A stretch of DNA of 64,000 nt from Vibrio sp. SCSIO 43137 (GCF_028201475.1 NZ_CP116384.1:1178001-1242000); one strand, 5' to 3'; counted from the stretch's first letter, positions 1 to 8,811 are shown. A program made the numbers and translations. The notes: generated by a model from the letters alone, not told the origin.

Positions 1-1
1 C

Positions 2-352
2 GGCATCCCTGAAACCTTTATTCAAAAAGCACTGGTTCATGCCAACCCAGCCCTGACAGTTAAAGTTATCCGGTATTGCCACGATAAACAGCAACTGAAC
101 TTTCTGCTAAACCACCCGTTTATCGATGTAAAAAAGCAGGCGTTTAAGCAGTTGTTGGTGTTAGCTGGTGATCAACCGGAACAGTTACATACCTTGATAG
201 CAAAGGCACTTAATTGTGATGAACTGGTTGATCTGATTTCTGTAAAGCAGTTAGAAACAAATGAAGAGTTGTTATCTGAGCAGATTGAGGCAGGAAGCCT
301 GACCGCACTAGCCGCAGCCGTGCGATATCTGAAAGAACTAAAAGACAGCTAA
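2..352 (+). CDS. Unrecognised protein, C-terminal part only
   Basis: An open frame enters from the left window edge and ends at the TAA at 350-352, giving 116 visible residues; the start lies outside. The protein is rich in Leu, Ala, Glu and Lys, with alternating hydrophobic and charged stretches such as FLLNHPFIDVKKQAFKQLL. This suggests a helical-repeat (HEAT-like) fold, but I recognise no family and no catalytic motif. It points toward ulaE and is separated from it by two palindromic repeats that could terminate transcription from both sides. The product is unknown; that it is a real gene rests on the uninterrupted frame and protein-like composition. Confidence 0.6.
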   Translation, partial: GIPETFIQKALVHANPALTVKVIRYCHDKQQLNFLLNHPFIDVKKQAFKQLLVLAGDQPEQLHTLIAKALNCDELVDLISVKQLETNEELLSEQIEAGSLTALAAAVRYLKELKDS

Positions 353-387
353 GGCAATGCCCACGTTCCATGAAATGCCCCAACCTC

Positions 388-469
388 CTCAATGGTATGG
401 GCTCCTGTTTAGTTGACACTATTACCTTAGCCGAGTTTTCGGCAAAGGTGGGGAGTCCATACCATTGAG
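388..469. repeat. Palindromic repeat copy 1 (about 80 bp)
   Basis: The unit has a perfect 13-bp terminal inverted repeat (388-400 and 457-469, CTCAATGGTATGG and its complement). The core from 392 to 470 is repeated base for base at 494-572. Inside is a small hairpin, GCCGA-loop-TCGGC, near 429-442. It lies between the convergent ends of the first gene and ulaE. The structure fits a short non-autonomous element or REP-like unit that may act as a two-way terminator. Confidence 0.75.
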
Positions 470-493
470 AGACAAATAGTGCTAGTCTTATCC

Positions 494-572
494 ATGGTAT
501 GGGCTCCTGTTTAGTTGACACTATTACCTTAGCCGAGTTTTCGGCAAAGGTGGGGAGTCCATACCATTGAGA
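494..572. repeat. Palindromic repeat copy 2 (about 80 bp)
   Basis: This is a second copy of the 79-bp core at 392-470, in the same orientation, offset by 102 bp, with 23 bp of unrelated sequence between the copies. The right inverted arm (559-571) is complete; the left arm has one mismatch outside the core. It ends 5 bp before the ulaE stop codon, so the element may have reshaped the extreme end of ulaE. Confidence 0.75.
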
Positions 573-577
573 GTGTG

Positions 578-1465
578 TTAATAGATAGCAGCAAATAACA
601 GTGGCAAATCAGCATCCACGCAGGCTTTATTTAGTCTGCTTTGCGCGGTTCTGATGTTTTCCTTCCAGTTGTCATCCTGAGCCCACATTTCGATCACCAG
701 CGGTACAACTATTTCATGTCGCTTCAGGGTTTTAAAGATAGAGACAAAATCCACTTCGCCTTCACCAATCACCAAGTCACGGAACTGACCTTTATAGTCG
801 CCCTTCACCTTATAAGTGTCTTTCAGGTGAATCTGAGTGATTCTTGGTGCGCTTAGTGCCAGCTCAGTACAGGTATCGTAGTTCCAGCCGTTGATATTAC
901 CCACATCAGGATAAGCGGTAAAAAACGGCGAGTTTACCTGACGGTTAAGTACCTCAAACTTACTTAGCGAGTTCAGATAGTCAGTATCCATAATCTCTAC
1001 CGACAACATCATGCCCGCTTTTTCAGCCAGCTTGGCGCAGTACTTCATCCCTTCAATAAAGCGCTGATGAGTCGTTTCATCGGCCGGCTCATAATAGACA
1101 TCGTAACCCGCTAACTGGATGTTTCTCACACCCAGTTTGTATGCCAGTGTGATTGCCTTTTCCATGTGAATAGCGGCCTGCTCGCGGATAGCTGCATCTG
1201 CTGAACCAAAAGGAAATTTACGGTGCGCACTCAGGCACATGGACTGCAGCGGCAGCCCGTGTTGTTCACAGAGATGGCGCAACTGATAGATTTCTTCATC
1301 GCTCCAGTCAAGACGGCTACGCCTTTCATCGGATTCATCAACGGAAATCTCCAGAAAATCAAACCCCAGCTCTTTAGCAGTGATGATCTTCTCCTGCCAC
1401 GATAGCTCTGCCGGAAGCGCTTTCTCATATAAGCCAACGCGATGGCGTTCCAGATTCTCGAACAT
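578..1465 (-). CDS. ulaE: L-xylulose-5-phosphate 3-epimerase UlaE
   Basis: This enzyme interconverts L-xylulose 5-phosphate and L-ribulose 5-phosphate in cytosolic L-ascorbate degradation. The 295-residue product is a TIM-barrel sugar-phosphate epimerase, slightly longer than E. coli UlaE (about 284). It keeps the family active-site segments: Glu157 in VEIMD, Asp187 in YPDVGN, His213 in IHLKDT and Glu259 in IEMW. It is the last gene of the leftward ula operon, 9 bp after ulaD. Its C-terminal residues (LFAAIY) end at the border of an 80-bp palindromic repeat, so the tail may not be ancestral. Identification is strong from motifs and operon position. Confidence 0.95.
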   Translation of the reverse strand: MFENLERHRVGLYEKALPAELSWQEKIITAKELGFDFLEISVDESDERRSRLDWSDEEIYQLRHLCEQHGLPLQSMCLSAHRKFPFGSADAAIREQAAIHMEKAITLAYKLGVRNIQLAGYDVYYEPADETTHQRFIEGMKYCAKLAEKAGMMLSVEIMDTDYLNSLSKFEVLNRQVNSPFFTAYPDVGNINGWNYDTCTELALSAPRITQIHLKDTYKVKGDYKGQFRDLVIGEGEVDFVSIFKTLKRHEIVVPLVIEMWAQDDNWKENIRTAQSRLNKACVDADLPLLFAAIY

Positions 1466-1474
1466 AATCTGCCC

Positions 1475-2119
1475 TTACCAGTAACGGTTAATCTGAGCGC
1501 GCAGTGCTTCAGCAGTCTCTTTACCTTTCTCACCAGCTAATGCACGGCCGGCAATAAAGGTTTTCGCCTTGATACCTTCGAACAGATATAGATCTTCAGG
1601 AACGATACCGCCGGTGATAGAAAGCTCGATACCAAGGTCGGACAGGGCACGCATCTTCTCAAGGTCAGCCTCAGTCCAGCCCACACCAGCCAGTTCAGCA
1701 TCACGGGAACGGTGGTAAATAGCCTGTTTAATACCCAGACCAACCCACGCTTTAGCGTCTTCCATTGTCCAGTTACCGTAGATTTCTATCTGAATTTCAC
1801 CGTTAAACTCGTCAGCCACCTTCTTACACGCTTCAATAGTGGCAATATGAGCAGCAGCAGAGACGGTAATCCAGTCAGCACCAGCTTCAAACGCCATACG
1901 GGCTAGAATGGCACCGCCGTCAGTGGTTTTCATATCACACACCAGAATATGATCCGGGTGGTTTTTGCGTAGCGTTTTTACGGAGTTCATCCCTTCGGCA
2001 AACGCCAGAATGGTGCCTACTTCAATTACATCAACAAAGCTCTCTACATTGCTTGCAACTTTTACGGCACTCTCTAAATCTGTCTGATCAAGGGCGATCT
2101 GAATCATTGGTTTAGTCAT
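1475..2119 (-). CDS. ulaD: 3-keto-L-gulonate-6-phosphate decarboxylase UlaD
   Basis: UlaD decarboxylates 3-keto-L-gulonate 6-phosphate to L-xylulose 5-phosphate, feeding UlaE. From the ATG at 2119 the protein has 214 residues (E. coli, 216). Asp11, Glu33, Asp62, Lys64 and Asp67 fall at the positions expected for the Mg-binding and catalytic residues of the orotidine-decarboxylase-suprafamily barrel (CDMKTTDGG). An upstream in-frame ATG at 2143 is possible, but the start at 2119 has a good AGAGGAC ribosome site 6-8 bases before it. The start overlaps the end of the preceding phosphatase gene by 8 bp, implying coupled translation. Confidence 0.95.
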   Translation of the reverse strand: MTKPMIQIALDQTDLESAVKVASNVESFVDVIEVGTILAFAEGMNSVKTLRKNHPDHILVCDMKTTDGGAILARMAFEAGADWITVSAAAHIATIEACKKVADEFNGEIQIEIYGNWTMEDAKAWVGLGIKQAIYHRSRDAELAGVGWTEADLEKMRALSDLGIELSITGGIVPEDLYLFEGIKAKTFIAGRALAGEKGKETAEALRAQINRYW

Positions 2120-2945
2120 TATGTTGTCCTCTGAATTTTTCACGAATTAGACGGGCTAGCCCGCCCTGATTGTTATCTGAGTGACATACCATGTCGGCAG
2201 CGGCTTTAACTGTGTCGTCTGCGTTTTGCATCGCGACGCCGAGCCCCGCCAGTTGAATCATGGAAATGTCATTGTGGTTGTCACCGACAGCGATGGTCTG
2301 CTCAGGTTTAAATCCCTGTTGTTGCAGATACTCACTAAGACGGTGACCTTTGCTGTTACCCTTACTGGCAAAGTCGACCCGGTTAGACCATGAGCGTTCG
2401 CCACTAAAGTTTTCCTCAATAAAAGGAAGTTGTTGCAGTTTCTCGATATCTGAAGGCTCACCTTCTATCACAAACTTCCAGATATAATCTGCCTTGCCAA
2501 TCTCTTCACTAAAGCAGTCAATCCGGCGGATATCCGGGCGGACTGAAGGTTCAAACTGAGTTGACCACTGCTCCAGCTTTTTCATGTAATCAATAGGATC
2601 ACGTTTTGAATAAAGCATGCTGTTGGTGACATACAACACCAGCTTCATCTGGTAATGATTGGCCAAGTCGAGAAAGTTATTGGCCGTTTCTCTGCTCAAA
2701 GCATTGGCCGTTAACACCCGGTTGTTCTGATAGTCATAAACATAGGTACCGTTACAACAGATAACCGGAGTATCAAGTTGCAGCAGATCATAGTAAGGCC
2801 GGGCAGCGGTATGATGACGGCCGGTAACCAGAACCACATGAGCTTGAGGTTTTACTTCCCTGATGGCAGCAATCACTTCAGGGTGAATGCCGTGCTCATC
2901 GTTAAGAACCGTTCCGTCCAGATCCAGTGCTAAAACCTGATACAT
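2112..2945 (-). CDS. HAD-superfamily sugar/cofactor phosphatase, YbhA/Cof type
   Basis: A 277-residue haloacid dehalogenase phosphatase of the Cof/YidA/YbhA class. Seen directly: motif I DLDGT near residue 8, a VTGRHH segment near 40, the cap-region ICCNGTY, the lysine segment KGNSKG near 205, and GDNHNDISM near 230. The TGRHH and ICCNGTY signatures point to the YbhA branch, known in E. coli as a pyridoxal-phosphate and sugar-phosphate phosphatase. The gene lies inside the ula operon between ulaF (9 bp upstream) and ulaD (overlapping), so its substrate may be an ascorbate-pathway phosphate ester. That role is inference; E. coli ula has no such gene. Confidence 0.85.
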   Translation of the reverse strand: MYQVLALDLDGTVLNDEHGIHPEVIAAIREVKPQAHVVLVTGRHHTAARPYYDLLQLDTPVICCNGTYVYDYQNNRVLTANALSRETANNFLDLANHYQMKLVLYVTNSMLYSKRDPIDYMKKLEQWSTQFEPSVRPDIRRIDCFSEEIGKADYIWKFVIEGEPSDIEKLQQLPFIEENFSGERSWSNRVDFASKGNSKGHRLSEYLQQQGFKPEQTIAVGDNHNDISMIQLAGLGVAMQNADDTVKAAADMVCHSDNNQGGLARLIREKFRGQHND

Positions 2946-2954
2946 AAGCTTCCC

Positions 2955-3647
2955 TTACTGCTGTCCGTAATACGCATTGGCACCGTGTTTACGGTTGTAG
3001 TGCTTGTCGGATAGCTCCGGCTGGATCTTAATTCCGCTGTTCAGTGAACGGGTCGCCAGTGCCATTGCCGACACCTCTTCCAATACCACGGCATTATGAA
3101 CGGCGTCTTTAGCATCTTTACCCCATGAGAATGGCGCATGGCCGGCAACTACCACGGCAGGAACCGCTTTAGGGTCGAGATCCCGCTTATGGAACTCACT
3201 GACGATCACAAGGCCGGTGTTCTTTTCGTACTCACCTTCGATCTCTTCAGGAGTCAGGTTACGGGTGCAGGGAACGTCACCATAGAAATAGTCAGCATGA
3301 GTGGTTCCCAGAGCAGGTACATCCAACCCGGCCTGAGCCCAGATAGTGGCACTACGGGAATGGGTATGAACAACGCCGCCGATGTTCGGGAAGGCTTTAT
3401 AGAGTTCAATATGAGTATCTGTATCGCTGGAAGGGTTCATCGTCCCTTCAACTCTATTACCATCCAAATCCACAACTACGATGTCATCGACATTCATATC
3501 GTCGTATTCAACACCGGAAGGTTTAATGGCGATAACGCCCAAATCGCGATCGATTTCCGAAACATTACCCCAGGTAAAAGTCACCAGACCATACTTAGGT
3601 AATTGCAGATTTGCATCCAATACGCGTTGCTTAAGTGCTTGATACAT
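2955..3647 (-). CDS. ulaF: L-ribulose-5-phosphate 4-epimerase UlaF
   Basis: Class II aldolase/epimerase family enzyme (230 residues) converting L-ribulose 5-phosphate to D-xylulose 5-phosphate, the entry into the pentose phosphate pathway. The zinc site is visible as HTH (His94, His96) in a VVHTHSRSA segment and His170 in AGHAPFSWG. The N-terminal TWGNVS and KPSGV motifs bind the phosphate. Sequence alone cannot separate UlaF from AraD, but the gene sits in the ula operon. It is separated from ulaC by 176 bp holding two strong hairpins, so its mRNA level may differ from that of the transporter genes. Confidence 0.93.
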   Translation of the reverse strand: MYQALKQRVLDANLQLPKYGLVTFTWGNVSEIDRDLGVIAIKPSGVEYDDMNVDDIVVVDLDGNRVEGTMNPSSDTDTHIELYKAFPNIGGVVHTHSRSATIWAQAGLDVPALGTTHADYFYGDVPCTRNLTPEEIEGEYEKNTGLVIVSEFHKRDLDPKAVPAVVVAGHAPFSWGKDAKDAVHNAVVLEEVSAMALATRSLNSGIKIQPELSDKHYNRKHGANAYYGQQ

Positions 3648-3762
3648 AATCTTTATTTCAACCTTTTTTCAATTTTAATCTACAAAAATTTAAGCTGCAA
3701 AAAGTCACCGCAACCTTTTTACAGGTAGCAGATAGCTAGGTTAACTAAGCAGATTAAATGGC

Positions 3763-3815
3763 GCTGCCTGACTGAGGCAGCAGGGAAACAGCAGAACCGG
3801 CTATCCGTTCTGCTG
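3763..3815 (-). terminator. Two intercistronic hairpins between ulaC and ulaF
   Basis: Two consecutive stem-loops lie just after the ulaC stop codon. The first pairs 3763-3769 with 3775-3781 (GCTGCCT/AGGCAGC). The second pairs 3789-3797 with 3807-3815 (CAGCAGAAC/GTTCTGCTG). Neither is followed by a clear U-run, so they look more like mRNA-stabilising or attenuating structures than a full terminator. Confidence 0.6.
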
Positions 3816-3823
3816 CCTGAGAA

Positions 3824-4288
3824 TTACTCCGCTAGCGCGGCGTCAATAACCTTGTAAACATCCTGCTCTGACTGACAAGCCAGAAGTTTGTCGATGTCTA
3901 CACCGGTTTCACTCTCTTCATCATCAAGAACCTGAGTCACTTCCATCAGGCCTTCCATATGTTCATCAGAAGAGCTACCGGCAAGGGTAACCATGACTCT
4001 CACCTGCTCACCTTCGATATCGATAGGCTCTGCCAGAGTGACCAAAGCAAATGCGGTGCGGTTTACACCATCTTCAGGACGGGCATGAGGCATTGCAAAA
4101 TCAGGTGCGATACAGATATAAGGGCCCAGTTTCTCAATACTGGCAACGATGGCCTTATTGTAGCTAGGCTCAACGGCGCCGGATTTTTCCAGCATATCTG
4201 TTCCGACTTTAATCGCTTCACGCCAGTCGCTTGCCTGTACATTAAGTTTGATTGACTGGTTATCGATAAGTGATTGTTTGAAACCCAT
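3824..4288 (-). CDS. ulaC: Ascorbate-specific PTS IIA component UlaC
   Basis: A 154-residue PTS EIIA of the fructose/mannitol (EIIA-2) fold. It accepts phosphate from HPr and passes it to the IIB domain of UlaAB. The phosphorylated histidine is His68 in the FAMPHARPE motif. The start at 4288 has a clear GGAG ribosome site. It follows ulaAB by 63 bp in the same direction, completing the ascorbate transporter. Confidence 0.93.
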   Translation of the reverse strand: MGFKQSLIDNQSIKLNVQASDWREAIKVGTDMLEKSGAVEPSYNKAIVASIEKLGPYICIAPDFAMPHARPEDGVNRTAFALVTLAEPIDIEGEQVRVMVTLAGSSSDEHMEGLMEVTQVLDDEESETGVDIDKLLACQSEQDVYKVIDAALAE

Positions 4289-4351
4289 GGTTTTATCTCC
4301 TGCAAACGGTTGTCAGCTTGTGACTGACAACCGTGTCTTTCTTATTAAATG

Positions 4352-6115
4352 TTATTTTTGTGTCGCGAAGTTCTGGTCGATGATTTCCAGTAGCTCATCG
4401 CCGAATGAATTAGGGTTAAGCATGTTCTGAACACCCAGAATAAACTTACCTTCACCCACCTCCATCTCACTTGATAGATGCTTTGATGACACTATGATGT
4501 CGGTGGATGCCAGCTTTGATTTGTAATCCGATACCGCACAGGAATCCATTACATGTGGAATGCCTTTCTTCTCAAGGTATTTGCCGATCTTCATCTTCAT
4601 CATCATTGATGAACCCTGACCATTACCACATACCGCAAGGATACTTACCGGGCGAACACCATCTGATGCTTCAATCGCTTGTTGTACTGCTTCTACAACT
4701 TCTGGCTCTTCCTGTTGAAGGTCCATTGCACCTTCAGCATCTTCTTCAGCGCGAAGCTGTTTTGAAGCGAAGTACATGTAAACACCAGCCAGACCAACAA
4801 GAGCAAAGAAGAAGGCTTTCGATGCAGACAGACCAGCGAAGATTGGCGGGAATACCAGTGCCCAGTCAGCCATACCCATCCAGCCGCTGAACTCAACGCC
4901 CTGACCCATAAAGATATCGATAGCCCATGCAGAACCAACAACCTCGATGATACCCATCACGAAACAGATCTTCATAACCGCTTTCCAGCCACCGAAGTGG
5001 TTAGCGAATACACCGATGGTTGCGTTAGAGAAGAACATCGGGATAAAGCCCGGGATAATCATGATAGGAGCATCAAGTGCCAGCATGGCAAGAACCGCTG
5101 TGAACTGGCCGATAGCACCCCACATAAAGCCGAACACCATAGCGTTTGGCGAGAATGCGTAGATAGCCGCACAGTCGATAGCCAGTACCGCGTTAGGGAT
5201 AACACGCTCAGAGATACCTTTAAAGGCTTCTGATAGTTCAGCAACGAACATACGTACACCGGCCACGATAACCTGAATAGCTACTGCGAACTTAAGACCA
5301 GTCTCAAGAATGTAGATAAACCAGTTAGTTTTACCAGCCATTGCCTGAAGGTTATCAAGGCCGAATGACAGCAGGATAATACCGAAGAACACCGTCATTA
5401 CGATGGCTGTTGCGGCGATACTATCGTGGAAGATATGTAGCCACTTTGGTAGTTCAATATGGTCAACGCTGTCGTTTTTGTCACCCAGTTTAGGTGCAAC
5501 TTTTGTTGCAATCCAAGAAGCAACCTGCTGCTGGTGACCAATAGAGAAGCCCGCGCCGCCCGTTACTTCCTGAGTCGGCTTGAACATAATATTTGCTGAG
5601 ATACCCCAATACAGAGCCATCAGTACTGCTGAGTAGATGATGGTTTCCCACATTGAAGCGCCAAGAATAAAGTAGAATACCGCCACAAGACCTGCCTGCT
5701 GGAACATGATGTGACCGGTCAGCATGATGGTACGAATACCTGTGTAACGGCGGAAAAGAACCAGCAGAATATTAATGCCAAGAGCAAGAAGAACCGCATA
5801 ACCTACCCATGAGTATTTGTCGCCCATGTTTTCCATGGTTGCCATCATAGTAGTGTATGGGTCAATTACTGAACCTGTCAGACCGTGATATTCAGAAAGT
5901 TTTTCAATAACAGGTTTGAATCCCTTAACCAGGGTTCCGGCACCAACCTGTACCAGCATAAAGCCGACGATGGTTTTGATGGTACCTTTAATAATTGTGG
6001 TTGTATCGCGGCGCAGAAGCCAGTAGCCGATACACGTTACTAAACCGAGTAGTAACGGCGCTTTTGTCATTACCTGACTGTAAAAAATATAGAATACGTC
6101 GTATAGGAACTCCAT
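4352..6115 (-). CDS. ulaA: Ascorbate PTS fused IIC-IIB transporter (UlaA-UlaB)
   Basis: This membrane protein imports L-ascorbate and phosphorylates it to L-ascorbate 6-phosphate. From the ATG at 6115 (ribosome site AAGGGG) it has 587 residues; an upstream ATG at 6166 is less likely. Residues 1 to about 465 form the many-helix SgaT/UlaA permease. The last 100 or so residues form a IIB domain with the phosphocysteine at about residue 496 in VCGNGQGSS. In E. coli these are two proteins (UlaA and UlaB); here they are one chain. It is the first gene of the leftward operon, expressed from the control region shared with ulaR. Confidence 0.93.
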   Translation of the reverse strand: MEFLYDVFYIFYSQVMTKAPLLLGLVTCIGYWLLRRDTTTIIKGTIKTIVGFMLVQVGAGTLVKGFKPVIEKLSEYHGLTGSVIDPYTTMMATMENMGDKYSWVGYAVLLALGINILLVLFRRYTGIRTIMLTGHIMFQQAGLVAVFYFILGASMWETIIYSAVLMALYWGISANIMFKPTQEVTGGAGFSIGHQQQVASWIATKVAPKLGDKNDSVDHIELPKWLHIFHDSIAATAIVMTVFFGIILLSFGLDNLQAMAGKTNWFIYILETGLKFAVAIQVIVAGVRMFVAELSEAFKGISERVIPNAVLAIDCAAIYAFSPNAMVFGFMWGAIGQFTAVLAMLALDAPIMIIPGFIPMFFSNATIGVFANHFGGWKAVMKICFVMGIIEVVGSAWAIDIFMGQGVEFSGWMGMADWALVFPPIFAGLSASKAFFFALVGLAGVYMYFASKQLRAEEDAEGAMDLQQEEPEVVEAVQQAIEASDGVRPVSILAVCGNGQGSSMMMKMKIGKYLEKKGIPHVMDSCAVSDYKSKLASTDIIVSSKHLSSEMEVGEGKFILGVQNMLNPNSFGDELLEIIDQNFATQK

Positions 6116-6498
6116 ATTTTTACCCCTTCTAATATTTGTTTTGTAGGACAGAGCTAATTGACTCATTATCTGATAAATTAGCTCAGGTTTGTTTTGCTCA
6201 CGTCACTAAACATAACAATCACAAATAATCATTCAATGCTCATTTGTGATTATTTTGATTTAAATCAATAGTGCTCATCTAAGCCTAAAAGAAGTGCCGA
6301 TTGGATCAAAAAATATTAGAAAAAGTAATCATTTAACGATAAATCAATGACTTAAATAAACTTGGTGACCTAATTCAAACTTTAATGGTTAAACCCTTTG
6401 ACATGATTATTTGTGATAACTAGAATCAAAACAGGTCAAAAGTAATCACAACGTAATCATTTGATAATTTGCTAGTGATAAAGAAGTTGGTAAACAAC
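6116..6498. promoter_or_regulatory. Divergent ulaA / ulaR control region with operator-like repeats
   Basis: This AT-rich region separates the two divergent ula transcripts. A 14-mer TGATTATTTGTGAT occurs at 6404-6417 and in inverse orientation at 6218-6231. A partial third copy (ATTTGTGAT, 6242-6250) makes a perfect 10-bp inverted repeat with the left site (6217-6226 and 6242-6251). These are good candidates for UlaR operators, since DeoR-family repressors bind such repeats. The TGTGA cores could also serve CRP. Further related stretches lie near 6318-6350 and 6443-6470. No single -35/-10 pair stands out. Confidence 0.7.
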
Positions 6499-7254
6499 AT
6501 GAATGAAGTACAACGCCACAACAGTATTCTTGCCCTCCTTGAAGAGGAACACTCCATCAAGGTAAGCACGATTATTGAGCACTTTAACGTTTCTCCTGCG
6601 ACTGCCCGCAGGGATCTCTCCAAGCTGGATGAACTGGGGAAACTGAGAAAGGTAAGGAATGGCGCTGAAAGGCTGGAATCCGTTAAAAAGATCTGGTCGC
6701 CTCTGAATGTCGATAATACTGAGCACTATCGTGAAAAAGTACGCATTGCGGCCCGCGCTGCCGATCTGTGCGACAAAGGCGATAGTGTGGTCATCAACTG
6801 CGGTTCCACGGCATTTATGCTGGGTCAGGAGCTGTGTGGAGAAGACATCAAGATCATCACCAACTATTTCCCGCTGGCAAGCTATCTCATTGAACGTGAT
6901 CACGAGTGCGTAATCATCACTGGTGGTCAATATAACAAATCTAAGAATATCTTCTTAAGTCCCACACCTGAGCTTTCAGGAACGTATGCTGGACACTGGA
7001 TGTTTACCAGTGGTAAAGGCCTTACCGAACAAGGCCTTTATAAAACAGATATGCTCACAGCGGTCGCTGAACAACAGATGTTGGAACAAGTCGGTAAATT
7101 GGTGGTAGTGGTGGATAGCTCCAAAGTTGGACAGCGTTCGGGCATGCTCTTCTGCCCTGCAACCAAGATAGATGTTGTCGTTACTGGCAAAGATGCTGAT
7201 GAAGCCGTAGTAAGCGCGCTACGGGACAAAGGCATTGAAGTCATTCTGGTTTAA
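6499..7254 (+). CDS. ulaR: DeoR-family repressor UlaR
   Basis: Likely represses both ula transcripts in the absence of the ascorbate-derived effector (L-ascorbate 6-phosphate in E. coli). The 251-residue protein has an N-terminal DeoR helix-turn-helix (roughly residues 18-50, with VSPATARRDLSKLDELGKL) and a C-terminal sugar-phosphate sensing domain resembling ribose-5-phosphate isomerase (CGSTAF, TNYFPLA, DSSKVG). I chose the ATG at 6499; a TTG at 6469 would add ten residues unlike the family start. It is divergent from ulaA and 20 bp ahead of ulaG. Confidence 0.92.
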   Translation: MNEVQRHNSILALLEEEHSIKVSTIIEHFNVSPATARRDLSKLDELGKLRKVRNGAERLESVKKIWSPLNVDNTEHYREKVRIAARAADLCDKGDSVVINCGSTAFMLGQELCGEDIKIITNYFPLASYLIERDHECVIITGGQYNKSKNIFLSPTPELSGTYAGHWMFTSGKGLTEQGLYKTDMLTAVAEQQMLEQVGKLVVVVDSSKVGQRSGMLFCPATKIDVVVTGKDADEAVVSALRDKGIEVILV

Positions 7255-7274
7255 TGAATCAATAGGTAATTAAG

Positions 7275-8342
7275 ATGAGCAAAGTAAACGAAATCACTCG
7301 TGAATCATGGATTTTAAACACATTCCCTGAGTGGGGAACCTGGTTAAATGAAGAGATTGAAAAAACAGTGGTAGAGCCAAACACATTCTCTATGTGGTGG
7401 CTGGGCTGTACGGGTGTATGGTTGAAAACAGAAGGCAACACAAACATCTCAATGGACTTCTGGTGTGGCACGGGTAAGAAAACTCAAAGCAACCCTTATA
7501 TGAAAAACCAGCATCAGATGATGCGTATGGGTGGCGTGCGTGAACTGCAGCCAAACCTGCGTACTGCCATTTTCCCGATGGACCCGTTTGCCATCAAGGA
7601 AATCGATGCTGTTCTGGCTTCTCATGATCACGCTGACCATATCGACGTTAACGTAGCGGCAGCTGTACTACAGAACTGTGGTGACCACGTTAAGTTTATC
7701 GGCCCGAAAGCGTGTGTCGATCTATGGACTGGCTGGGGTGTGCCGGAAGATCGCTGCATCGTGGCGAAAGTTGGTGACGAAATTCAGGTGGGTGACGCAC
7801 TAATCAAGGTACTGGACTCGTTTGACCGTACTGCACTGGTAACTCTGCCTGAGGGTACATCTTCTTACGATAAAGGCATTCTGGACGGAATGGACGATCG
7901 TGCGGTGAACTACTTAATCGAAACAACGGGCGGTTCACTGTATCACTCAGGTGACTCTCACTACTCAAACTACTATGCCAAGCACGGTAACGACCATAAA
8001 ATCGATGTTGCCCTGCTTTCATTCGGTGAGAACCCACGCGGCGTAACGGACAAGATGGGGGCTTCTGATATTCTACGTGCCGGTGAAGCATTAGATTGTG
8101 AAGTTGTAATGCCTTTCCACCACGATATCTGGGCTAACTTCCAGAACGACCCACGTGAAATCGAAGTACTGTGGAATATGAAGAAAGACAGACTGCAATA
8201 CAAGTTTGCTCCTTTCTTCTGGCAGGTTGGCGGTAAGTACACCTACCCGACTGACAAAGGCCGTATGCACTACCAGCACTTCCGTGGCTTCCAGGATATC
8301 TATACCGACGAGCCGGAACTGCCATACAAAGCGTTCCTGTAA
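7275..8342 (+). CDS. ulaG: L-ascorbate-6-phosphate lactonase UlaG
   Basis: This cytosolic metallo-beta-lactamase-fold hydrolase opens L-ascorbate 6-phosphate to 3-keto-L-gulonate 6-phosphate, the UlaD substrate. The protein has 355 residues, matching the family. The metal motif HDHADH is at 117-122, with further candidate ligands in the YHSGDSHYS and MPFHHD segments. It follows ulaR by 20 bp in the same direction, so lactonase and repressor form one transcript opposite the main operon, an arrangement also known in other Vibrio. The next 500 bp hold REP elements rather than another ula gene. Confidence 0.95.
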   Translation: MSKVNEITRESWILNTFPEWGTWLNEEIEKTVVEPNTFSMWWLGCTGVWLKTEGNTNISMDFWCGTGKKTQSNPYMKNQHQMMRMGGVRELQPNLRTAIFPMDPFAIKEIDAVLASHDHADHIDVNVAAAVLQNCGDHVKFIGPKACVDLWTGWGVPEDRCIVAKVGDEIQVGDALIKVLDSFDRTALVTLPEGTSSYDKGILDGMDDRAVNYLIETTGGSLYHSGDSHYSNYYAKHGNDHKIDVALLSFGENPRGVTDKMGASDILRAGEALDCEVVMPFHHDIWANFQNDPREIEVLWNMKKDRLQYKFAPFFWQVGGKYTYPTDKGRMHYQHFRGFQDIYTDEPELPYKAFL

Positions 8343-8356
8343 GTTAAAGGTAAATC

Positions 8357-8431
8357 TTGGTTCCCATGCTTTTGCGTGGGAACGCATAGATCACTATATC
8401 CCCTCGTTCCCATGCTCTTGCGTGGGAACGC
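8357..8431. repeat. Pair of REP hairpins
   Basis: Two nearly identical imperfect palindromes, GTTCCCATGC-loop-GCGTGGGAAC, lie at 8360-8383 and 8406-8429. Each is followed by GCATA. They have REP architecture, with a short GC-rich stem and conserved tail, and lie beside a RAYT transposase remnant, the enzyme class that mobilises such sequences. A third unit in inverse orientation lies on the other side of that remnant near 8764-8791, and a related unit is at 41835-41858. Confidence 0.8.
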
Positions 8432-8434
8432 ATA

Positions 8435-8662
8435 TCACCACAATAGACAAACATTAATTAATCCAGTTTCACCTTCATAATTACGGGCACTTGAATAACG
8501 CCAGTGAACAGCCTGATCAACATAGCCTCGCTTTACTGGATTCGAATCAAATATGATGCTGACAGTTTGTGGGCGGGTAAAAACAGGTATCCAATGTAGA
8601 ACTGTTAGCGTAATAAAATGAGCCGCATCTTGTTGTGCTATGTTGTATCGGTTTCTACCCAT
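8435..8662 (-). pseudogene. RAYT (REP-associated tyrosine transposase) with internal deletion
   Basis: The 75-residue frame begins MGRNRYNIAQQDAAHF and continues ITLTVLHWIPVFTRP, typical of the IS200-like Y1 transposase N-terminus. It then jumps to NPVKRGYVDQAVHWRYSSARNYEG, the usual C-terminal segment. The middle of the enzyme, with the HUH metal site and catalytic tyrosine (normally about 100 residues), is missing without a frameshift. So this is an inactive remnant, probably deleted in frame. REP hairpins on both sides support the assignment. Confidence 0.82.
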
Positions 8663-8763
8663 AAACCCTCTATCTCTCCAGCTTGTTCATTGCTGATTAT
8701 GTAGTAAGGAGAGAACACAAAACGAGGAAAACTTGATTTATGCGTGGCACTTCCAAATCTGGT

Positions 8764-8791
8764 ATGCGTTACCACGCAGAGCGCGGGAACG
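8764..8791. repeat. REP-like palindrome, inverse orientation
   Basis: The complement reads CGTTCCCGCGCTCTGCGTGG, a variant of the REP units at 8360 and 8406. It lies on the far side of the RAYT remnant in opposite orientation, giving a REP-RAYT-REP (BIME-like) layout. Confidence 0.6.
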
Positions 8792-8811
8792 AGAGGAATA
8801 CACTCCTTTTG

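Noticed and set aside
210..521. Minus-strand frame of 103 codons
   Set aside because: It is made by the two palindromic repeats; the repeated STKQEPIP stretch simply reflects the duplicated DNA.
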